In this document: positions 9,617 through 18,940 of the stretch, one piece after another | Position numbering within the stretch: position 1 is the stretch's first letter | Layout of the letters: each line of letters begins with the position of its first letter | DNA from: an uncultured Pontibacter sp. | GTDB lineage: Bacteria; Bacteroidota; Bacteroidia; Cytophagales; Hymenobacteraceae | Reading direction: 5' to 3' | Length of the DNA: 64,000 bases | NCBI GenBank assembly: GCA_947499125.1 | Contig: CANMMP010000002.1 | Coordinates: 434,001 to 498,000 of the forward strand | Translations under genes and position numbers: made by a program | The notes under the pieces: model-generated | Told to the model about the DNA's origin: nothing | What the model saw: the letters and a program-made list of their open reading frames with translations, nothing else | The model's database searches: none

Positions 9617-10606
9617 ATGGCAAGAAGAACAAATCCAGGTGATGTAGCAAATCTTTTTATACGTTGCCTTCTTTCAGACGCAGGAGTGCAATTAGGTAGC
9701 TTCAACAAAAAGGACTGGGATAATACATTAGCTTACTTTGAAAACAAATGTGCATACACTGGTGAGCCGCTAACAGCTAAAACTGCTGTAATGGATCATT
9801 TAGTATCTCACAACAGAACAAGTATAGGATTGCATCTGTATGGTAATATTATTCCATGTACTGCACAGGCAAATGCTGCTAAGCGTCACCTCTCTTTACA
9901 AGAGTTTTTTGATTCCAATCCTACAGTATTAAGTCATCTATCTGCAGAAGAAAAAGCAGAAAAGCTAAAAAAGATAAAAGGCTTTGTAAAAGAGTCTAAG
10001 TATGAAGAAAAGGTAAGTCGTATCAAAGATTTGGCTACCTACTGTAATGCTCAATATGAGATGATAAAAAAGCTATGTGAAGTCAACAAGGAGTATATAG
10101 CTAACTCAGTAGGTGAACCTGTTATAGAGGATGTGGAGGATGAAATTGAAGACATTCCACAGGACACATTAGCTTTAATGCCAATAATAGACCAGAATTC
10201 TAATCCTACACCTGCAATATCTAAGCTATTTGGTAAAGCAATCGAAAATACTAAAATTCAGGACCTTGCTAAAGAAGCTTTTACAGTATTGATTGAGAAA
10301 GCAAAAAGTTCTAATTACCATAAAGACTTACTGCTTAAGGTACAAGATTTAAATTACTGTAAAGAACATTTACTTTTAGATTTTCCTGCTCTTAAAAAAA
10401 TTGTTGATCTTAACAGGATTAAAGAAGAACGTACTGTTTCTAATCAAACAAGATATTATCAAGTATTGTTTGGAGAAAACGAGTTTTTACTAACAAGTCA
10501 ATGGTATAACCCAGAGTCTAATAATACTGCAAAGAAGAAACAAAAGTCAAAATTGGTAGACTGGATAACTACTATGCTTTTAGTGGGTAATGTTAGTGTA
10601 AATTAG
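9617..10606 (+). CDS. HNH endonuclease-like protein with extra C-terminal domain
   Basis: CAYTGEPLTAKTAVMDHLVSHNRTSIGLHLYGNIIPCTAQANAAK (HNH-like). Confidence 0.7.
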   Translation: MARRTNPGDVANLFIRCLLSDAGVQLGSFNKKDWDNTLAYFENKCAYTGEPLTAKTAVMDHLVSHNRTSIGLHLYGNIIPCTAQANAAKRHLSLQEFFDSNPTVLSHLSAEEKAEKLKKIKGFVKESKYEEKVSRIKDLATYCNAQYEMIKKLCEVNKEYIANSVGEPVIEDVEDEIEDIPQDTLALMPIIDQNSNPTPAISKLFGKAIENTKIQDLAKEAFTVLIEKAKSSNYHKDLLLKVQDLNYCKEHLLLDFPALKKIVDLNRIKEERTVSNQTRYYQVLFGENEFLLTSQWYNPESNNTAKKKQKSKLVDWITTMLLVGNVSVN

Positions 10607-10618
10607 TAACTAAAATTG

Positions 10619-10653
10619 AAGGCCACGCTAAACTAATGTTTAGGTGGCCTTTT
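10619..10653. terminator. stem-loop GGCCAC-GCTAAAC/GTTTAG-GTGGCC with T-run
   Basis: AAGGCCACGCTAAACTAATGTTTAGGTGGCCTTTT. Confidence 0.7.
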
Positions 10654-10683
10654 AAAATTAATCTACAATTTTTCAAAAAAGAA

Positions 10684-11172
10684 CTATATCCTCTCCCAAA
10701 ACTCCACCACCTGCTCCTCAAAAACATTTTCCGGAATACGATGCCCCATTTCATCCACCTCCGCAATTCTAACATCATCTAAATCCAAACTCCCAGTTAC
10801 ATATTCCAGATTGTCTCTATAAATAATCACATCATCCAGCTTACCCAAAACTATAGTTGTATGGCTGGTTTTACTTTCAGGTATGGTTAAATCCTGAAGA
10901 TCAGGAGCAGGGGACTTTGTAACAAAAGCTGGATTGAAGAGGAGTGCCGGTTTGTTGTATAGTAGAGAAAGCTGATGAGCTGTGTAGCCGCCAAAACTGG
11001 AGCCTATGATTACATCTGCTGACTGTGCAAGTAGGATCAGTTTGTTAAAGAATTGTGGATTGTCATAATCTATACTTGGAGATACTACGTTGCCGTAGCG
11101 CTCCAGTATAGTTCTCTTTTCAGGGCTGAGTGAGCCGTTGTAGCCGTGCAGGTATAAGATAGTTTTAGACAT
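10684..11172 (-). CDS. YqiA/YcfP-like alpha/beta hydrolase
   Basis: ILYLHGYNGS, nucleophile elbow GSSFGGY, terminal MGHRIPE. Confidence 0.75.
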   Translation of the reverse strand: MSKTILYLHGYNGSLSPEKRTILERYGNVVSPSIDYDNPQFFNKLILLAQSADVIIGSSFGGYTAHQLSLLYNKPALLFNPAFVTKSPAPDLQDLTIPESKTSHTTIVLGKLDDVIIYRDNLEYVTGSLDLDDVRIAEVDEMGHRIPENVFEEQVVEFWERI

Positions 11173-11179
11173 AGGTTTT

Positions 11180-12169
11180 TTAGGGTAATGCAATAAATGG
11201 ACGTTTAGGTGTTTTGTCTTCACCAGCCTGCTGGTAAAGTTGCTGGTAATCGTTGTGGTGCAGGTGGTAAAAGTATAACTCCTGCGGATAAGGATAACGG
11301 GCTTCGTTGGCTTTCAGGTAGTCAATAAACCGGTTATAGTTGCCACCCAGCCAGGGCGTGAGGCCCAGCTTCTGAATATTGTGCAGGTTACAATGAAAAA
11401 GTATCTGCTCAAAATTAGATTCGTAGTCACATTTCCGGTACTCGTAGTTTGTTCGCCAATGAGCCTGCGCCTTAGAACCAAGTTGATGTAAGTTTCTTGC
11501 TTCCTGCGGTGTGCATCGCACCATTAGCTGATCCAACATCTCATAATCATCCCAAATGTTTTTGCGCTGTAGGGTTATTGTTCTGTTTCCGGCTTTAAAT
11601 GACACAGCTTTGCCAGGCTGTTTGGTTACACGCCATACGCCTGCTTTGTCGCCGTAGCTGCTGTAAGATGAAAAAATAGATGGATTTACATAAGCCGGAT
11701 CAGAAGTATCAAGCAAAGTTGCCTGGTGGGGCAGGTTAAAGAGTTTCTCTCGCCAGCGGGTGCGGCCGTAGTAGCCCGGGCAGGCAATGTGCAGGTAAGT
11801 GTCTTTTAATATAGGCAAAATAGTGCCCATGCTCCAGTTACCATTAATAGGGTAGTAACCGCCTCCTTCGCTCAGGCCCTCATTTATACATACAAACGCA
11901 TCAAACTTAACACCTGCCTTTATAAATGCAGCGGTAGCTTGTAAGGCTGTCATACCTACTATAATTACATTGCCACGCACAGCAAAAGTAGAACGGAAGT
12001 TATAGTCAACCAGCACGATGTGGTCGTAAGGTAGGTCGTAGTACGATTTTTTTACTACACGGCCAGAGGCGTAGTAAACCAGGCTTTTGCCTGTTTTCAG
12101 GCGCTCGCGAAGCATAGCAGCCAGCGATTGTACATCTTGTTGGGTTTTCTGGAAAGGAATTTTGGGCAT
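11180..12169 (-). CDS. hypothetical protein
   Basis: Long ORF; start MPKIPFQKT chosen because the upstream extension overlaps the predicted promoter. Confidence 0.65.
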   Translation of the reverse strand: MPKIPFQKTQQDVQSLAAMLRERLKTGKSLVYYASGRVVKKSYYDLPYDHIVLVDYNFRSTFAVRGNVIIVGMTALQATAAFIKAGVKFDAFVCINEGLSEGGGYYPINGNWSMGTILPILKDTYLHIACPGYYGRTRWREKLFNLPHQATLLDTSDPAYVNPSIFSSYSSYGDKAGVWRVTKQPGKAVSFKAGNRTITLQRKNIWDDYEMLDQLMVRCTPQEARNLHQLGSKAQAHWRTNYEYRKCDYESNFEQILFHCNLHNIQKLGLTPWLGGNYNRFIDYLKANEARYPYPQELYFYHLHHNDYQQLYQQAGEDKTPKRPFIALP

Positions 12170-12251
12170 AGAAAGAAATGAAGTGAAATACGAGCCGGCT
12201 TTTCCGGCCCTACGATACAAAGTTGCCCATAAACCAGAATTTAATCCGGAC

Positions 12252-12265
12252 TTTGCAAGCTTGTA
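12252..12265 (-). promoter_or_regulatory. TACAAGCTTGCAAA element (minus strand), 26 bp before CAACTTTG
   Basis: Reverse complement TTTGCAAGCTTGTA; directs 11180-12169. Confidence 0.65.
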
Positions 12266-12374
12266 TTTCCAATTTGTTCAAAAAATAATTACAACGTTCG
12301 GCAGCGTAAAGGCAGAATACAGCTTTGAAATATGCTGAAAAATGTATATATTGTATAGCTAATTGAAAACAAAC

Positions 12375-13559
12375 ATGAAGGTACACGTAATCAGAGACTC
12401 TGACTTCTCGGTGGAGAAGTATGAGCAGGTAATGAAACTTCTGCAATCAACAGCAGGACTTATCTCATTTGTAAAACAATCTCCAACTATAGATGTAATT
12501 GAACCGGATGAACTACCTGCTAATTTTAATTATTCATCATTTGTTGATGATGATACAAAATTCAAAAATGTTGAAGACTATATCATAACCTATAGCTGGA
12601 ATTACTTCTTTCATCAGTGTGCTACTTATCGTGAGCGCTGTAACCTATCTAATGATGATTTTGTTATCCTGCTCACACCGAAGAATAATAGCGACTGGTA
12701 TCTGGCTGCTTTTGCGGATGATGCAAATAATGTATTCGTGAAAACAAGTGAGTGGGGTACCTACCTGGAATGTGATCCTGTTTATCCTACTGCTTTTACT
12801 GTTATGTCTCAAGTTATAAGCAAGCTATACTTTGGCAATATGTACAGGCGGGAAAATAAAGGGCATAAACCTGCTGTGGGCTGCATCAGCGACTTCTGTG
12901 AGTACAAACACGAAGTGATTTTCAAATTCCGTACGGCTGATGTTTGTATAGACTGCTTGGAGAAAATGATAGATGCTGGAATACCACAAGAGTATTTCAT
13001 ACAAGCTTTCAGTCTATTTGAAAAAGCACGAACAGAAATGCTGTTCAGACAGCGGCGTCAGCTTCAGGTTGCTCAGTACAAAATTCATATTAAGCGCAGC
13101 AATGGTGGCGGTCAAGGGATAACAATCGAGTTACCTGATATTAAAAAGGAGATTAATCTAAATCCTAAAGAGTCTGCTTTATACCTTTTCTACTTGACCG
13201 ACAATTTGGGTGTTAAGTATACAAATCTTTACTTGCCAGACCACCAAAAAAAGCTCCTAAATTTATATAAAGAGCTTAATGAGCGTAACATTGAAAATCG
13301 TGAAGCACACTCAATAAGTGTAATTGAGACTCTTGTAAAGAATAAAAGCAATCGTGATACTGACTTATCTAAAATGCGGGATAAGTTTAAAGATGTATTA
13401 GGACCTGAAACGGCTAAGAATTATTACATAACTGGTTTATCAAAAGATTCGGACCGGGTTAAGGGAGTACGTCTTGATCGCAGCTTGGTAAGTTATGATA
13501 ATGATATTAAGCGCCATATACTTGGGGAATATCTTCAACATGATACTTCGTGTGTCTGA
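12375..13559 (+). CDS. hypothetical protein with 4-Cys zinc-binding motif
   Basis: GCISDFCEYKHEVIFKFRTADVCIDCLEKM; 398-aa ORF. Confidence 0.65.
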   Translation: MKVHVIRDSDFSVEKYEQVMKLLQSTAGLISFVKQSPTIDVIEPDELPANFNYSSFVDDDTKFKNVEDYIITYSWNYFFHQCATYRERCNLSNDDFVILLTPKNNSDWYLAAFADDANNVFVKTSEWGTYLECDPVYPTAFTVMSQVISKLYFGNMYRRENKGHKPAVGCISDFCEYKHEVIFKFRTADVCIDCLEKMIDAGIPQEYFIQAFSLFEKARTEMLFRQRRQLQVAQYKIHIKRSNGGGQGITIELPDIKKEINLNPKESALYLFYLTDNLGVKYTNLYLPDHQKKLLNLYKELNERNIENREAHSISVIETLVKNKSNRDTDLSKMRDKFKDVLGPETAKNYYITGLSKDSDRVKGVRLDRSLVSYDNDIKRHILGEYLQHDTSCV

Positions 13560-13581
13560 TTTTATCAAATAAAGCTCTAAT

Positions 13582-13595
13582 TACAAGCTTGCAAA
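13582..13595 (+). promoter_or_regulatory. TACAAGCTTGCAAA element, 26 bp before TACCTTTG
   Basis: Exact 14-mer upstream of ORF 13654. Confidence 0.75.
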
Positions 13596-13653
13596 CAACC
13601 TGTAAACGAACTTGTACACGCTACCTTTGCAGCTGTAACAACTATACTTCTGC

Positions 13654-14313
13654 ATGACACAACAACAGCTGTTTGATAAAGTACGTGCCCTTTTAGAGCC
13701 GACTGGTTTCCTGATGAGGCTGCAAGGCAACTGGAGATTTGGGCACGTACAGTTCAATGTCCGTAAATTTGATATTTTTGCTTATGCCTTCACTTATGAT
13801 AACCTTGTTGAAGAAGTAGCCGGTACGCTTGCATACTTAAAAGAATGCGTAGAAGAGCACGGCGAAGAGGTAGAAGAAAGAGAATTTGACTTTCTGTATA
13901 CCCTGCAGGCTATTTTGGAGACTTTCCCGGATGTGGAGCGGAATACGGACGTTAATTATACTTTTGATCAGCCTTTATTTGATTTCCTGAAAGAAACCCT
14001 GGCTGCGGAGAACATTGAGCTACTGTGCATTGACCAAGAGGACGACAAACAGCACAGCCGTGTTTTCTTTGAAGCAAAATTTCCAAACCTGCATTTCCGG
14101 GTATTCCCAATTTTCGGACGATGTTTTACACCGGAAGGTGTAGAGAGCGAAGTGTATATGACGGGACAAGACCGTGAATGGCTGGAAAGTGGAGACACCC
14201 CGGAGTTTGAAATAGCATTGAGGTCTATTGAGCGAGCTGTGCAGCAATACCGCCAAAAGCTATTGTTAGACGAAGCTACCAAACTGGTTGCCAATCCGAA
14301 CTTAAACCTATAG
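13654..14313 (+). CDS. hypothetical protein
   Basis: ORF with promoter and following coupled ORF. Confidence 0.65.
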   Translation: MTQQQLFDKVRALLEPTGFLMRLQGNWRFGHVQFNVRKFDIFAYAFTYDNLVEEVAGTLAYLKECVEEHGEEVEEREFDFLYTLQAILETFPDVERNTDVNYTFDQPLFDFLKETLAAENIELLCIDQEDDKQHSRVFFEAKFPNLHFRVFPIFGRCFTPEGVESEVYMTGQDREWLESGDTPEFEIALRSIERAVQQYRQKLLLDEATKLVANPNLNL

Positions 14314-14320
14314 TTTACTT

Positions 14321-14833
14321 GTGAAGAAATTCTTACTGTTGCTTTGTGTAGTCGTTGGTTTATACTTTGCTTACCAGGTTGTTTCAGAAAAAAGCCTGCC
14401 AGCTAATATCAAAATAGACCGATTGATAGTGCGTAAATCTGACCGCAAACTAGAGGCTTATGCGAAAGGCGAACTTGTTAAAATATACCCCATTTCACTG
14501 GGCAAACAACCTGTAGGCGATAAGCAATATGAAGGGGATAATAAAACCCCAGAAGGTCGCTACATTATAAATGATAAGAACCCGCACAGCGGCTACTATA
14601 AAAATTTAGGTATTTCATATCCCAATGCAGCTGACAGGCGAGAGGCTAAAAGTTTAGGAAAACCTGTTGGAGGCGATATTAAAATACACGGGCTGCCCAA
14701 CAAAATGCCTATCATTGGCAGGTGGCATCGCATCATGGACTGGACCGCAGGCTGCATGGCCGTTACCAACGACGAAATGGAAGAACTATACAAAGCTGTT
14801 CCGTTAGGCACTCCCATAGAGATACTGCCATAG
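14321..14833 (+). CDS. L,D-transpeptidase (YkuD domain)
   Basis: TPEGRYIINDKNPHSGYYKNLGISYPN...IKIHGLP...MDWTAGCMAVTNDEMEEL. Confidence 0.9.
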   Translation: MKKFLLLLCVVVGLYFAYQVVSEKSLPANIKIDRLIVRKSDRKLEAYAKGELVKIYPISLGKQPVGDKQYEGDNKTPEGRYIINDKNPHSGYYKNLGISYPNAADRREAKSLGKPVGGDIKIHGLPNKMPIIGRWHRIMDWTAGCMAVTNDEMEELYKAVPLGTPIEILP

Positions 14834-14865
14834 CGCAGTAATTTTTAAACTTTATACTTATTTAG

Positions 14866-16476
14866 ATGCCAGCAATAACACCTGCACTTTCTGATGAATT
14901 ACAGTTAGTCCTACAAAGAGCATTTGTTGTTTTAAAAGGCTCTGGCAGCACTTCTTTTCTAGCGCTTGCAGCAACTATAGCACTTAAAAGATCTGGTTTT
15001 GGTGCAGAGCAGGTGCTGCATGCTAGACATCAGAATTACTCAGAGAGCTCTACTTTTACTGAAGTGGCTGTAGCTTTTAATATCTTGAACAAGCATTTTA
15101 ATGGGCTAAGCAATGAGAAGTTCGTACAGCTGCTGCATGTGTTAGAACTGCCAGATCAAATGTCCTGCTCAGATAAGGATTGGGGAATTGCCTTTGACCT
15201 TTGCCTGGAAAAGTATAAGCCTGTGCTTGGTAAGAAAGCAATCCTGTTACAACCTTTAAAACTGGCAAAGCTAGTTGCTTCTGTTTACACTATAGAGCAA
15301 GATGCTAATGTATATAGCCCGTTTTCCGGAGCCTGTTGTTTAATACAGTACTTACCAGAAGATGTAAACCTTATTGCACAAGAACTGCAGGATGAAAATT
15401 GGGCGATTGCGAAGTTGCGATTAGCTGCTTATGGATCAGGTAAAAGCGCACACATAAGCAAGTGTGATCCTATGACACAATGGGACAGTAGTAAGTATGA
15501 CTTTATATTTTCTTTTCCGCCTTACGAGAATGGAAGCGCCAGTCAAAATTCTTCTGAAGGTTCTGTTGCAGATTGCATAGTAGAGAAATGTTTGCCTGCT
15601 GTACTTAGTGGAAGTAAAGTAGCTATAGTTGTGCCATACTGGTTTTTATCATCAGCTAATAATCAGGAGTTAAGAAAGCAGCTTGTAGAGCATGACGTAG
15701 TAGAATCTGTTACATATTTGCCAGGAGAAATTTATGCTGCCAGCTCCTATTCTGATACGCTTCTTTGCCTTAACAAGCAGAAAGAGAACAAAAATAAGAT
15801 ACTGTTCTTTGATGCAGTCCCCAAGCCAGGTTCACTAAAATTAACTATAGATGTTGAAGAGATATTGGATATACTGCATGGAAAATGTGAAGTGCCTGAA
15901 GCAAGACTTATCAGTACAGGTATGGTTAAGAAGAGAAACTATAGCCTGCACCCCAATTGGCATCTGTTAGACTTTAAGCATGGTGTAAAAGAGACCGATC
16001 ATTTAGTAAGGTTGGAAACTATAGCTACCATCATTAGAAGTATGGGAAGAAGCCATGAAGCTATTGAAGCAGATCGTGTTTTGATCTATGATCTAAGTGA
16101 TGATACAGAAGATTTCAAACTGAAGCATCAATTTTTTAAGCCTGATGCACCAAGAGAAGATTACGCAACTGTTCTAAAGGAACCTTGCTTGTTGGTTGCC
16201 TTAGCATGGCGGACACCTAAACCCACTTGGTACACACCTGATCGGGAGAAAGCTATTTGTATTGGGGATGAGATTTGTGCCCTACAGATAGATACTTCAA
16301 AAGTAGATGTAGCTTACCTAGTTTCAGAGCTCCGTTCAGATTTTGTTACACATCAATTCAGTGTAAGAAAAGGGGGAATGCAAAAGTTTTTTGTTGACGA
16401 TCTTTTAAGGCTGGAGATACGACTACCAACTCTGGAAGAGCAGCGGAAGATTGCCAGTCACTTTATTTATAATTGA
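14866..16476 (+). CDS. divergent N6-adenine DNA methylase-like protein (HsdM/S-like)
   Basis: YDFIFSFPPYENG at the NPPF position; S-like C-terminal LPTLEEQRKIASHF. Confidence 0.65.
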   Translation: MPAITPALSDELQLVLQRAFVVLKGSGSTSFLALAATIALKRSGFGAEQVLHARHQNYSESSTFTEVAVAFNILNKHFNGLSNEKFVQLLHVLELPDQMSCSDKDWGIAFDLCLEKYKPVLGKKAILLQPLKLAKLVASVYTIEQDANVYSPFSGACCLIQYLPEDVNLIAQELQDENWAIAKLRLAAYGSGKSAHISKCDPMTQWDSSKYDFIFSFPPYENGSASQNSSEGSVADCIVEKCLPAVLSGSKVAIVVPYWFLSSANNQELRKQLVEHDVVESVTYLPGEIYAASSYSDTLLCLNKQKENKNKILFFDAVPKPGSLKLTIDVEEILDILHGKCEVPEARLISTGMVKKRNYSLHPNWHLLDFKHGVKETDHLVRLETIATIIRSMGRSHEAIEADRVLIYDLSDDTEDFKLKHQFFKPDAPREDYATVLKEPCLLVALAWRTPKPTWYTPDREKAICIGDEICALQIDTSKVDVAYLVSELRSDFVTHQFSVRKGGMQKFFVDDLLRLEIRLPTLEEQRKIASHFIYN

Positions 16477-16504
16477 TTTCCAATTCAACCATAAAATTAA
16501 AACT

Positions 16505-17038
16505 ATGATAATAGAATTCCTGCCGAGAAAAATCGATCCTACTGAAGTTGAAATGGGACAGTATCTGTTCTTTTATGATCAATTTATAAATGAGTGTGAT
16601 GCCATTTCAGTGTCGGCTAATCCTTCCGGGTTTACACCATTAAACACTATTACAGGTGTGTTAGGTTGGGACCGGGATATAATTAATAAGTTTGCGGCAG
16701 AAGTAAATACAAGAAACGAAGTAGGTATAAACAACAGGGTAAGTCCGAAGCTATTGCTTGTACCACACGTTATGAATAGCACACCACAACTTAGATTAGC
16801 TGAAGACCTGTTTCAGGCTTGTAATGCCATAAAAGCTAAAACGCTACGGTTTACACACTACGGATTGATCTTAGGCTCCTTTCCGGAAGAGCAGTTAAAA
16901 AGTATTATGCAGTATATCATTAACCATGAAGATGAATTAACACTGGAAAAGATCTACTGGGACATTGACGAAAGATTTGAGAAGGAGATTAACAAACTGT
17001 GGGATAGCTTACGCACTCCGGTTGCACCTTTAGGATAG
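16505..17038 (+). CDS. hypothetical protein
   Basis: ORF MIIEFLPRKIDPTEVEMGQYLFFYDQF. Confidence 0.6.
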   Translation: MIIEFLPRKIDPTEVEMGQYLFFYDQFINECDAISVSANPSGFTPLNTITGVLGWDRDIINKFAAEVNTRNEVGINNRVSPKLLLVPHVMNSTPQLRLAEDLFQACNAIKAKTLRFTHYGLILGSFPEEQLKSIMQYIINHEDELTLEKIYWDIDERFEKEINKLWDSLRTPVAPLG

Positions 17039-17089
17039 AAATAACTTTTTATACTTTATCTGCCATATTCCAAGACCGAAATTACCAAC

Positions 17090-17129
17090 ACGAAGTACAT
17101 CTTCTATTTTTAATAGAGCCGTACTTCGT
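17090..17129. terminator. two-tier stem-loop ACGAAGTAC/GTACTTCGT with inner CTATT/AATAG
   Basis: Perfect inverted repeats after ORF 16505-17038. Confidence 0.65.
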
Positions 17130-17136
17130 TACTATT

Positions 17137-17150
17137 TACAAGCTTGCAAA
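17137..17150 (+). promoter_or_regulatory. TACAAGCTTGCAAA element, 26 bp before GATCTTTG
   Basis: Exact 14-mer upstream of dprA-like gene. Confidence 0.65.
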
Positions 17151-17247
17151 CAAGCAAGTCTCTGCTCTTATATACCGATCTTTGCTATAGGATTACATAG
17201 TTAGTCCTATATCATAAAACTATACCACACCCACACGAACAAAAACT

Positions 17248-18186
17248 ATGATCTCACCGGTGCAACTACTGCTGCTTCAGAAAATTCCTTATGTAGGTAC
17301 AGGAGCGATAGAAGCAACTATAGCTTATTTGTCATCTAAAAAGATGATCTTTCCAGAAAGCGATTCGGGTATTGTAAATCTACTGAAGGAAATAAAGAAA
17401 TCTTATCGCCCGTTAAGAGTGCCTACTACAGAAGCAGTGCAGGGTGCCCGCATTTTAAGTCAGCAGATCGTAGCTAACTCAGAAAAGCATGGCATCAGTA
17501 TGATAAGTTATTTTGATAGTGCTTATCCTAAAAGTTTAAAAAATATTGATGATAGACCTTTGCTATTACATTACAATGGAGATTTAAAAGCCCTTGATCT
17601 GCCAACTATAGCTGTTATTGGTTCACGGAACTGTTCAGCTTATGCCAGCGAGCATGGAAGAAAAGTAGCTAATACAGTTGTAGGTGCGGGCTTTACTATA
17701 GTTAGTGGCCTGGCAACCGGCTGCGATACCATTGGGCACACAGCTGCGGTAAATCAGGGAAAACCCACAGTTGCTGTATTAGCGAGTGGCCTGCATGGTA
17801 TCTACCCAGCTGAAAACAAAGTGTTAGCAAATGAGATTTTGGAGAGTGGTGGCTTACTACTAAGTGAATACGCCTTCGGTACTACTATAACTAAAAATGC
17901 CCTGAAAGAGCGAAACCGTATGATCACGGGCTTAAGCAAAGCTGTAGTTGTGTTAGAAACAGGTATTGCCGGTGGCACCATGCATGCCGTTGCGTATGCA
18001 ACAGAACAGAAGAAGCCACTGGCTTGCTTATATCTGTCTGCCACTGATGCTGTAACTTCTACTATGGAAGGCAACAAAATATTGATAGACACAAAGCATG
18101 CTGTTAAACTGGATAGTATAGCTGCAACTGCCAGGTTTATAAAAAGTGTAGCTGAGCCACAGGAAAAGGAAATGGTTATTGGTTAG
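17248..18186 (+). CDS. dprA: DNA-processing protein DprA (Smf family)
   Basis: YPKSLKNIDDRPLLLHYNGDLKAL...IAVIGSRNCSAYASEHGRKVA...IVSGLATGCDTIGHTAA. Confidence 0.85.
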   Translation: MISPVQLLLLQKIPYVGTGAIEATIAYLSSKKMIFPESDSGIVNLLKEIKKSYRPLRVPTTEAVQGARILSQQIVANSEKHGISMISYFDSAYPKSLKNIDDRPLLLHYNGDLKALDLPTIAVIGSRNCSAYASEHGRKVANTVVGAGFTIVSGLATGCDTIGHTAAVNQGKPTVAVLASGLHGIYPAENKVLANEILESGGLLLSEYAFGTTITKNALKERNRMITGLSKAVVVLETGIAGGTMHAVAYATEQKKPLACLYLSATDAVTSTMEGNKILIDTKHAVKLDSIAATARFIKSVAEPQEKEMVIG

Positions 18187-18272
18187 AAGGTGTGCCGGGA
18201 TTTTAAGCATTATAAAATTAAAGAACAAATATTGTTTGCTTTTTATATATAAATTTTATATATTTGCATCAT

Positions 18273-18435
18273 GATTCAACACTATCTGTTAAACGAAACA
18301 GTTTTCATTTCATAATTAGCATTCAGAGTACCAGTAGGTACGGCAACCGGGTTTTAGCTCCATCGGTGCCAAAGACAATGCGCGGCTTCTGCCGAAAAAA
18401 AGCTGCAAGCGATCTTCGCCCATAGCTTTCCATTT
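18273..18435 (+). ncRNA. candidate structured RNA, copy 1 (core 18306-18430)
   Basis: ~124-nt core nearly identical to 20693-20816; stem GTACC/GGTAC, GGCAaCCG/CGGTGCC, CGGC-TTCT-GCCG, GCGA-TCT-TCGC, AAAGCT/AGCTTT then T-run; promoter TTTG-N20-TATATTTG at 18235-18266. Confidence 0.6.
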
Positions 18436-18649
18436 TTTAGTGAATTACCAAACGTCATAACATAGGCTGTCTGGCTTTTTGTTATGTTCTTAAGGTAAGT
18501 TTTGATTGTACTTTAGTCTGCATAGATTCCTGGCTGTGTCATCAGCTTTTGTAATCCTGCTTGAGTTCTGACAAAGTGCATCTTTATAGTTTACAATTTC
18601 AGAAGCGGCAGCGGTTGTGGCTTCTTATGTATAACCTTAAACTATTTAT

Positions 18650-18847
18650 ATGAAGAATGTTATTGTAGCTACCTGGCTAAAAACAGGCGAAGTAGAAGTA
18701 TTCAGCTCCCTGAGAAGATTTGTTGAGCGTAACCCCGCTTTTAACGAGTACACCATCACTAATTACCTGAGCAGAAAAAAGCGTCCTTATGCTACTGAGG
18801 TGCTGCACCTGCAGCGATTGCCTTTTATTAGAGAGAAAATCTCTTAG
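18650..18847 (+). CDS. small hypothetical protein (65 aa)
   Basis: MKNVIVATWLKTGEVEVFSSLRRFVERNPAFNEYTITNYLSRKKRPY; coherent soluble protein. Confidence 0.5.
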   Translation: MKNVIVATWLKTGEVEVFSSLRRFVERNPAFNEYTITNYLSRKKRPYATEVLHLQRLPFIREKIS

Positions 18848-18940
18848 CAGAAGTCTCACGCTATATAAGGTTAAGCTCAGACGAAGGTCTAATTAATGCC
18901 TTACTGCAGCACTATTTATGATGGATGTAAAACTCGTTGA

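Noticed and set aside
18351-18370. GTTTTAGCTCCATCGGTGCC resembling Cas9 tracrRNA
   Set aside because: No repeat-spacer array or cas gene nearby; likely chance similarity.
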